Of a DNA stretch of 12,306 bases, positions 6,732 to 12,306 are shown piece by piece. The notes under the pieces are model-generated. The model saw only the letters and a list, made by a program, of their open reading frames with translations, was not told where the DNA came from and ran no database searches. This DNA is from Burkholderiales bacterium (GTDB taxonomy: Bacteria; Pseudomonadota; Gammaproteobacteria; Burkholderiales; Burkholderiaceae_D). The stretch covers positions 1-12,306 of the forward strand of contig SYFN01000245.1 of assembly GCA_005800405.1 (NCBI GenBank), in the 5' to 3' direction. The translations under genes were made by a program, and so were the position numbers. Position 1 is the stretch's first letter. Each line of letters begins with the position of its first letter.

Positions 6732-7976
6732 ATGATCCCATCGACTGACACTGATGGCGATAGTCATCCGCTAGTCATCGCACTGTCGGGAACGCTGTCG
6801 CTGGCAGTGGCCATGGGTATAGGACGGTTTGCGTTCACGCCGCTCATGCCCATGATGCTGCATGACGGATTGCTTGATCTCGCCAGCGCCAGCTGGCTGG
6901 CCAGCGCGAATTATTTCGGCTATCTGCTGGGCGCCATTCTGTGCACGCTGCAGCCCACGATTTGGTCACGGCAAGGCTGGCCACCCTTATCCGTATCGCG
7001 CATGGTGCGCGCGGGCTTGTTGCTGACTTGCCTGCTCACCGCACTGATGGCCATAGACGCTCCCGCAGCATGGCCTTGGTTGCGCTTTATTGCCGGCGTG
7101 ATCACCGCCGTCACGTTCGTCTACACCAGCACCTGGTGTCTGGGACGATTGTCGCGCATGAATCTGCCCTCTTCGGGTGGGATCGTGTATGCCGGCCCAG
7201 GCGTTGGCATTGCCAGCAGTGGTCTGCTTGCCAGTTTGATGGTGCAACTGGACTGGCATTCCGGTGCGGGATGGGTGGCGTTTGCTTTGCTGGCCGCGCT
7301 CATGACCGCCATCGTGTGGCGCGTCTTTCATACCGATGCCGGACTGCCTCTGCCCGCTGCCATGCATGAGCGCTCGACGAGCGGTGGCAGTACCACCGAA
7401 AAAGCGGCACTGACACTCGCCTATGGCCTGGCCGGCTTTGGTTACATCATCACAGCGACTTTCCTGCCTGTGATTGCGCGCACGGCGATCCCTGGTTCAA
7501 TTTGGCCCGATCTCTTCTGGCCCCTGCTTGGTATTGCCGTGGCACTGGGGGCAATCATGGCCTCGCGCATTCCAGCACGTGTCGATCAACGTTATCTGCT
7601 ACTCGCCTGCTTCCTGATACAGGCAGCCGGGGTCGCTATTGGTAACTGGATGCCAGTACTCTCGGGTTTTGCGCTGGGCAGCCTGCTGGTGGGATTACCC
7701 TTTACCGCAATCACTTTTTTTGCGATGCAGTTAGGCAGGAGGCTGCATCCGCAATCAGCGCCTGCGATCATTGGCATGCTGTCTGCCGCTTTTGGATTTG
7801 GTCAGATCATCGGTCCGCCGGTGGCCGCACTGCTGCTCGCACGAGCCAGCACGCATGCGCAGGGATTTTCGTGGTCGCTCAATATCGCGGCGGCGACACT
7901 GGTCTTTGGTGCATTGATCTTCGGGTGGATGGCCAGACTATTTCCTTACAAGGACAATATCGCGTCGCCGACATAG
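6732..7976 (+). CDS. MFS carrier, YbfB/YjiJ family
   Basis: This is a 414-residue inner-membrane protein of the major facilitator superfamily with about twelve hydrophobic segments. The first segment carries MGIGRFAFTPLMPMM (residues 28-42), the hallmark of the YbfB/YjiJ group, most of which have no assigned substrate. A second conserved block, YAGPGVGIASSGLLAS, lies near residues 152-167. A hydrophilic linker in the middle (around PAAMHERSTSGGSTTEKA) separates the two six-helix halves. It starts 85 bases after the small membrane protein, without a clear Shine-Dalgarno, so it may be the last gene of that transcript or have its own promoter. Its stop lies 29 bases from the convergent motB stop. 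The direction and substrate of transport are unknown. Confidence 0.88.
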   Translation: MIPSTDTDGDSHPLVIALSGTLSLAVAMGIGRFAFTPLMPMMLHDGLLDLASASWLASANYFGYLLGAILCTLQPTIWSRQGWPPLSVSRMVRAGLLLTCLLTALMAIDAPAAWPWLRFIAGVITAVTFVYTSTWCLGRLSRMNLPSSGGIVYAGPGVGIASSGLLASLMVQLDWHSGAGWVAFALLAALMTAIVWRVFHTDAGLPLPAAMHERSTSGGSTTEKAALTLAYGLAGFGYIITATFLPVIARTAIPGSIWPDLFWPLLGIAVALGAIMASRIPARVDQRYLLLACFLIQAAGVAIGNWMPVLSGFALGSLLVGLPFTAITFFAMQLGRRLHPQSAPAIIGMLSAAFGFGQIIGPPVAALLLARASTHAQGFSWSLNIAAATLVFGALIFGWMARLFPYKDNIASPT

Positions 7977-8005
7977 TTGCCCATATTGACAAGTGCAGGG
8001 GACAG

Positions 8006-8989
8006 TCAGGAAGGCGGTGGATCGTTGTACAGCACGGTAATGCTGATACGTCGATTACGAGGATCCGCGGGATTGTTCGGTGCGAAAGGCGCGGTATCGG
8101 CAACGCCCTCGACGCGGGCAAACCGCGCGCTGGACATGCCTACCTGCTCAAGCATGCGACGTGTAGCTTCAGCACGCTCTATCGACAATGACCAGTTCGT
8201 TCGTTCGCTGCCCTCGGGGAAAGGCGTGCTGTCCGTGTGACCTTTCACGGCCATTTTATTGGGCATACCCGCCAGTGATTTCGCCACCTCGTTGATCAGT
8301 GCACGTGCGCGCGGATCCATGGCTGCATTCCCACTGCCAAACATCGAGAAATTAGCCTTGTCGATAATATCGATACGCAGCCCATCCCTCTCTCGCGTGA
8401 AGGTAACTTGACTCTTCAGGTCGGCCAGCTGCTGATTGAGTGAGAGCCGCTCGTCAATTTCTTTTTCCAGTTTGTCGAGTTTTTCTTTCTCGGCTTGCGC
8501 GGCGATTTGCTGCTTCTGTTCCTCCGTTAGATTTTTCGCATACTTGGGATGCGGCTTGTCATCCGGCGAGGTACCCAGATCTTCGCTGGGGCCGGCCTCG
8601 GAGCGCGGTGTCACACGCTCCATAATGGCCTCCTGCTGGGGCGTGTCAGGTATCCCATCGGGATCAATGATGGACCGCCCGCCAAACATGCCGTTCGACC
8701 CTGCGGTCTCGCCCATCGCCGCCTCTTTGCGGTCGGTCGGCTGGAAATACTCGGCGATGCCCTGGCGCTGCTCTTCGGGCGTCGCGCCCAGCAACCACAT
8801 CAGCAAAAAGAAAGCCATCATGGCCGTCATCATGTCGGCCAGCGCAATCTTCCAGGCACCGCCATGGGCGCCCGCGTGCCCCTCATCGAGCACTTTTTTC
8901 CATTTGACCGGCGGCTTGGGCGCCTCGGCCGGCGCAGCCGCATCGGCGGCTGCGACTTCTTCTTCCGGCTTGTTGTCCTCGTCTGCCAT
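8006..8989 (-). CDS. motB: MotB, flagellar stator peptidoglycan anchor
   Basis: MotB forms the torque-generating stator with MotA and anchors it to peptidoglycan. From ATG 8989 the protein has 327 residues. An acidic, Ala/Pro-rich N-terminal tail (1-30) is followed by GGAWKIALADMMTAMMAFFL, which holds the single membrane helix with the essential proton-channel Asp52. Next comes a linker with a charged coiled-coil-like stretch (about 153-195) and an OmpA-like peptidoglycan-binding domain with VKGHTDSTPF and NWSLSIERAEATR (about 215-322). The frame stays open upstream to 9241, but that extension looks non-coding and would bury the helix over 100 residues in. No Shine-Dalgarno decides between 8989 and an ATG at 9031. 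Unusually, no motA lies upstream; the next gene is divergent. Confidence 0.9.
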   Translation of the reverse strand: MADEDNKPEEEVAAADAAAPAEAPKPPVKWKKVLDEGHAGAHGGAWKIALADMMTAMMAFFLLMWLLGATPEEQRQGIAEYFQPTDRKEAAMGETAGSNGMFGGRSIIDPDGIPDTPQQEAIMERVTPRSEAGPSEDLGTSPDDKPHPKYAKNLTEEQKQQIAAQAEKEKLDKLEKEIDERLSLNQQLADLKSQVTFTRERDGLRIDIIDKANFSMFGSGNAAMDPRARALINEVAKSLAGMPNKMAVKGHTDSTPFPEGSERTNWSLSIERAEATRRMLEQVGMSSARFARVEGVADTAPFAPNNPADPRNRRISITVLYNDPPPS

Positions 8990-9431
8990 GGTGGGGTGGG
9001 GTCTCTGTACGGCGCGCTCGGCGCGAATCATCAATACTTTTGAATCGGCAAACCAAGCCGCAACTGAAGTGATGCTTGGCGGAAATATAAGCGAAAAGTC
9101 CGCGTCCTGTCGAACTTTCACACCGACCAGAAAAACGGCTGCGCTTACCGGGCTTGCCCATGGTGAATTTTTGCTGAGGTCAGGGCAGCCATGGCGGTCG
9201 TCATCATGGCGCGCGCACACATCACCCGAATGGCGCCCCATGGCGCTGGTATTGAAACGGTCACCGCGCCAGGCTCACCCCATCACTTCGGCGGCGCATG
9301 GAGACCAAACACGGACGACGCCCACCGCTGGCGTTTGACTCCCTTTTAAAGCCTCCACCGCCTCGCCTGCCCGTATACTCCTGCCTGACGGCAGCCAGGC
9401 TGCCACCTCTCCACTGGCAACGAGACAACAG
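8990..9431. other. Divergent intergenic region motB / dehydrogenase
   Basis: I see no gene here; in particular motA is absent. On the plus strand TATACT (9374-9379) is a good match to a sigma-70 -10 box about 50 bases before the dehydrogenase start, but no matching -35 lies 16-18 bases upstream (TTGACT at 9335-9340 is too far). A hairpin GGCAGC-CAG-GCTGCC (9390-9404) lies between that box and the start codon and would be in the 5' leader of the mRNA. On the minus strand GCCGATTC, near 9043-9050, partly resembles a flagellar sigma-28 -10 element without a matching -35. Confidence 0.35.
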
Positions 9432-10316
9432 ATGAACGCAGGTTTGATAGGCATCGGGTCCATGGGCATGGCCATGGCGCTGAATCTCCACCGCAAAGGC
9501 CTGCAGGTCTGCGCGCACGACATCCGCCCTGAGGCAATGCAGGCAGCCACGACTGCGGGTATTCCCATTTGCGTGAGCCCTGCTGAACTTGCACTAAAAG
9601 CGACGCTGATCATCATCGTGGTGGTCAACGCCAAACAGGTCGATGAGGTGCTTTTTGGCGAAACAGGCGTCACCCGCACCGCTTGCGAGGGAAAAACGGT
9701 CATGCTATGCCCGACCATTGCGCCGGAGGACACGTTGACCATCGCCGAGCGATTAACGAGCCTGGGCCTGACCGTCATCGACGCACCCATCTCGGGTGGT
9801 CCGGTGCGCTCCGAGGCGGGAACCATGAGCATCATGCTGGCCGGTGCGGATGAGGTGATCGCACGCCATCAAGCCGTTCTTGATGCACTATCGGACAAGA
9901 TCTTTCGCCTCGGCACCCGTATCGGCGATGGCGCAAGATACAAACTGGTCAACAATCTCCTCGCTGGTATCAATCTGGTTGCCGCCGCCGAGGTGATTTC
10001 ACTAGGTACGAGACTCGGTCTCGACCAGCAAAAACTGTTGGCATTGATGGGTGCATCCAGCGGCCAGTCGATGATGCTGGAAGATCGAATGACGCGCGCG
10101 CTGGGTAATGATTACGCCCCTAGGGCGCACGCCCATATTCTCACCAAGGATGTTGCGCTGGGCGTTGCGATGGCAAGTAAAGCAGGGCAGGAGACACCCC
10201 TGGCGAGCTACGCGCTGGAAATTTTCAAGGCGACGCTGGCCAGCGGTTATGATTCGCTGGATGATGCCGCCGTGCTGAAGATTCTATTGGAAGACAAACC
10301 GGGCGTTGCTCAATAG
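9432..10316 (+). CDS. Beta-hydroxyacid dehydrogenase, L-threonate dehydrogenase-like
   Basis: This is an NAD(P)-dependent 3-hydroxyacid dehydrogenase of the GarR / 3-hydroxyisobutyrate family. The 294 residues show the Rossmann motif GLIGIGSMGMAMA (4-16), the substrate-binding block DAPISGGPVRSEAGTMS (117-133), and the catalytic helix with Lys171 and Asn175 (GARYKLVNNLLAG). The segment VVVNAKQVDEVLFGETGV and a C-terminal SMMLEDRM block resemble the YgbJ/LtnD branch (L-threonate 2-dehydrogenase) more than tartronate semialdehyde reductase; this is from memory, not a search. It probably opens a sugar-acid locus with the TRAP receptor and SDR that follow. No LtnK/LtnI partners are visible. The upstream Shine-Dalgarno is weak. 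GarR or a 3-hydroxyisobutyrate dehydrogenase remain alternatives. Confidence 0.88.
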   Translation: MNAGLIGIGSMGMAMALNLHRKGLQVCAHDIRPEAMQAATTAGIPICVSPAELALKATLIIIVVVNAKQVDEVLFGETGVTRTACEGKTVMLCPTIAPEDTLTIAERLTSLGLTVIDAPISGGPVRSEAGTMSIMLAGADEVIARHQAVLDALSDKIFRLGTRIGDGARYKLVNNLLAGINLVAAAEVISLGTRLGLDQQKLLALMGASSGQSMMLEDRMTRALGNDYAPRAHAHILTKDVALGVAMASKAGQETPLASYALEIFKATLASGYDSLDDAAVLKILLEDKPGVAQ

Positions 10317-10350
10317 GTTCACGTTTCATGACGATTCAATTCAGTTGTAC

Positions 10351-10393
10351 GACGCGGGGATTCGGAAGTTCGAGGACTTGGCGTCATTTTTTT
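10351..10393 (+). terminator. Weak terminator-like structure before dctP
   Basis: GACGC (10351-10355) pairs with GCGTC (10381-10385), enclosing a small inner stem AAGT (10366-10369) with ACTT (10376-10379). Seven T residues follow at 10387-10393. It might end or attenuate transcription from the upstream dehydrogenase before dctP, whose 151-base leader suggests separate control. The long loop makes it uncertain. No convincing promoter is seen between here and dctP. Confidence 0.3.
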
Positions 10394-10467
10394 CATGGAG
10401 TGCGCACTGTTAGTCAATCGGTGCTTCCACAGACCACAACAACACTCAAAATAAAAAGGAGACAAGC

Positions 10468-11565
10468 ATGGAACGACGTAAATTCATACAGACCGCCGGT
10501 GGTGCCGCTGCAGCGACCATCGCGACATCAGCCGCAGCAGAATCGCTCCCTACTCTGACGTGGCGGGTGGCGTCAAGCTTTCCCAAATCGCTGGATACCT
10601 TGTTTGGTGGTGCCGAGTTTTTTGCCCAGCGGGTGTCTGAACTCACCCAGGGTAAATTTACGATACGCACCTTCCCAGCGGGTGAAATCGTGCCAGCGTT
10701 TCAGGTGCTCGATGCGGTCCAAAACGGCACCATCGAAATGGGCCACACGCCGCTTTACATTTATTTTGGCAAAGACCCGACGTTCACCTTCGACACTTGC
10801 GGTCCTTTCGGCATGAGCTCACGCCAGCAGACCGCGTGGTACACCGCAGGTGGCGGCCGGGAAATCTTCATGGAATTCCTGAAAAGCTATGGCATCACCA
10901 CGCTACCCTGCGGTAACACAGGTTGCCAGATGGGTGGCTGGTTCCGCAAAGAGATCAAGAGCCTTCAGGATATGTCCGGCCTGAAAATGCGCGTCGGCGG
11001 ATTCGGTGGTCGCATCTTGCAAAGGTTGGGCGTGGTACCACAGCAGATTCCTGCCGGCGACATTTATCCTGCACTGGAAAAAGGCACCATTGATGCGGCC
11101 GAATTCGTCGGTCCCTACGATGATGAAAAGCTGGGTTTCGATCGCGTTGCGCCTTATTACTACACGCCAGGCTGGTGGGAAACCGGCTCGCATTCCACTC
11201 TCATCATCGGTAACAAGCAATGGAGTGCCCTGCCGCAGCTCTATCGTACAGTGCTTACAGCGGCATCTTATGAGACGCATGTCATGGTGCAGGCCAAGTA
11301 CGATGTACGTAACCCGCAGGCATTGGCGCGACTGATCAAGCGCGGTGTCAAGCTCCGCCCCTTCCCTATGGATGTCATGAAAGCCAGCCTGAAAGCCGCA
11401 AAAGAAGTAATGGCAGAGGAAGCATCGAAAAATGCCAACTTCAAAAAAATCTACGAGCACTACACGAATTTTCAGGATCAGCAGAACAAGTGGTACTCGG
11501 TCGCGGAACAGCGCATGCAAAATTTTCAGATCGCTGCACTGAATGCCAGCGTCAAAAAAGAGTAA
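10468..11565 (+). CDS. dctP: TRAP transporter solute-binding protein, TakP-like (DctP family)
   Basis: This is the periplasmic receptor of a tripartite ATP-independent transporter. The N-terminus ERRKFIQTA fits a twin-arginine export signal, with a likely cleavage after the alanine run near residue 24. The mature part closely follows the TakP group, known for 2-oxo acids in Rhodobacter and lactate in Thermus: SSFPKSLDTLFGGAE, GNTGCQMGGWFRKEI, LKMRVGGFGG (Arg175, the usual carboxylate-binding arginine), PALEKGTIDAAEFVGPYDDE and YYYTPGWWETG. Residue 213 is Phe where TakP, as I recall, has Trp near the metal site, so the ligand may differ. A strong ribosome binding site (AAGGAG, 10456-10461) precedes ATG 10468. 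The membrane partners DctQ and DctM are not in the window. Confidence 0.93.
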   Translation: MERRKFIQTAGGAAAATIATSAAAESLPTLTWRVASSFPKSLDTLFGGAEFFAQRVSELTQGKFTIRTFPAGEIVPAFQVLDAVQNGTIEMGHTPLYIYFGKDPTFTFDTCGPFGMSSRQQTAWYTAGGGREIFMEFLKSYGITTLPCGNTGCQMGGWFRKEIKSLQDMSGLKMRVGGFGGRILQRLGVVPQQIPAGDIYPALEKGTIDAAEFVGPYDDEKLGFDRVAPYYYTPGWWETGSHSTLIIGNKQWSALPQLYRTVLTAASYETHVMVQAKYDVRNPQALARLIKRGVKLRPFPMDVMKASLKAAKEVMAEEASKNANFKKIYEHYTNFQDQQNKWYSVAEQRMQNFQIAALNASVKKE

Positions 11566-11592
11566 GCGTTTGACGTTCAAACAGGAAAGATC

Positions 11593-12306
11593 ATGAGACT
11601 TCAAGGGAAAACTGCGCTCATCACTGCTGCCGGTCAGGGTATCGGTTATGCCAGCGCACTCGCCATGGCGGCTGAGGGCGCCAGCGTTCTTGCAACGGAT
11701 ATCAACAGCGAATTACTGGCTCGCTTCGATGGATTGCAGAATATTCAAACCGCCCTGCTGGACGTGATGAATAAGCAAGCCATCAATGCCGTTGTTAACC
11801 AACTCGCGTGCATTGATGTGCTCTTCAATTGTGCCGGCTACGTCCATGCGGGTAATGTGCTCGAAGCCAGTGATGCGGATTGGAGCTTCGCCTTTGATTT
11901 CAATGTGCGCTCGCAGTTCTGGATGATTCAGGCCGTGATACCCAAAATGCTGTCACAAGGTAAAGGCAGCATCATCAACATGGCCAGCGTAGTCTCCAGC
12001 GTTAAAGGTCTTCCCAATCGTTTTGTCTATGGGGCCAGTAAAGCAGCCGTCATTGGACTGACGAAAGCGGTCGCCGCCGATTACGTTGGCAAAGGCATAC
12101 GCTGCAACGCCGTCTGCCCGGGTACCGTCGACACACCATCGCTTCAGGATCGCATCAATGCGTATGACGATCCTGTCGAAGCCCGCAAACAATTCATCGC
12201 CAGACAGCCAATGGGCCGCTTGGCCAAAGCAGAGGAAATCGCACCGGTTACCGTATTTCTTGCCTCTGACGACTCCGCCTTCAGCACTGGCAATATCTAT
12301 TCGGTC
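11593..12306 (+). CDS. Short-chain dehydrogenase, DHRS6 / KDF-dehydrogenase-like (3' end beyond window)
   Basis: This is an NAD-dependent classical short-chain dehydrogenase. All 238 codons to the window edge are open. The C-terminus, about 10 residues including the usual DGG motif, is missing. Visible features are TAAGQGIG (11-18) for cofactor binding, Asp36 in ATDIN favouring NAD over NADP, NCAG (79-82), Asn104, Ser132, Tyr146 and Lys150 of the catalytic tetrad, and CPGTVDTPSLQDRI. It strongly resembles the group containing human DHRS6/BDH2 and bacterial 2-keto-3-deoxy-L-fuconate dehydrogenases. A ribosome binding site AGGAAAG (11583-11589) lies just before ATG 11593, preceded by a small hairpin GTTTGA-CGT-TCAAAC (11568-11582). 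The 27-base gap from dctP suggests the same transcript. The substrate is inferred only as a hydroxy or deoxy sugar acid. Confidence 0.9.
   Translation, partial: MRLQGKTALITAAGQGIGYASALAMAAEGASVLATDINSELLARFDGLQNIQTALLDVMNKQAINAVVNQLACIDVLFNCAGYVHAGNVLEASDADWSFAFDFNVRSQFWMIQAVIPKMLSQGKGSIINMASVVSSVKGLPNRFVYGASKAAVIGLTKAVAADYVGKGIRCNAVCPGTVDTPSLQDRINAYDDPVEARKQFIARQPMGRLAKAEEIAPVTVFLASDDSAFSTGNIYSV

Noticed and set aside
8990..9241. Long N-terminal extension of MotB from 9241
   Set aside because: MotB proteins have a short cytoplasmic tail before the membrane helix. The extension contains no conserved feature, so the start at 8989 is preferred.
8436..9338. 300-codon plus-strand frame opposite motB
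   Set aside because: It is serine/alanine-rich low-complexity sequence mirroring motB codon bias, with no domain and no ribosome binding site.
10317..10467. Possible riboswitch in the dctP leader
   Set aside because: No known aptamer core could be recognised; only a weak terminator-like hairpin is visible.
10328..10558. 76-codon frame overlapping the dctP start
   Set aside because: It overlaps the Tat signal region of a well-supported gene in another frame and has no recognisable content.

Overview
The window reads as a chromosomal segment of a betaproteobacterium, most likely Burkholderiales. The basis is the divergent pmbA / yjgA-mogA arrangement, mid-range GC by eye, a MotB stator protein, and a TRAP solute receptor and MFS carrier of proteobacterial type. 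Genus cannot be fixed from sequence reading alone. No rRNA, tRNA, CRISPR array or intact transposase gene was seen.

Region by region: positions 1-760 hold no recognisable gene but contain an imperfectly palindromic 105-bp element (498-602) and small hairpins. pmbA (TldE) is on the minus strand (761-2125). It diverges from yjgA/darP (2199-2789), whose 3' end overlaps mogA (from 2758); a serine carboxylesterase follows (3415-4089) with a likely intrinsic terminator. Positions 4090-5606 are an accessory-looking gap. It holds a second copy of the 105-bp element (4136-4240), a REP-like hairpin with an 18-bp perfect stem (4433-4474), an AT-rich patch of about 38% GC (4741-4920), and an unrecognised 130-codon reading frame split by an in-frame amber codon (5027-5419). 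Then come a low-molecular-weight protein-tyrosine phosphatase, a small membrane-anchored protein of unknown function, and a YbfB-type MFS carrier, all on the plus strand. An isolated motB on the minus strand converges on the MFS gene.

The last 2.9 kb (9432-12306) looks like one catabolic locus. It encodes a beta-hydroxyacid dehydrogenase resembling the L-threonate dehydrogenase branch, a TakP-like TRAP receptor with a Tat signal, and a short-chain dehydrogenase very like the DHRS6/BDH2 and 2-keto-3-deoxy-L-fuconate dehydrogenase group. The SDR is cut by the window edge. The likely theme is uptake and oxidation of a hydroxy or sugar acid, but the substrate is unknown.

The most interesting items are the two same-length, 79% identical structured 105-bp elements, the amber-split ORF in the AT-rich patch, and the motB that has no motA beside it.
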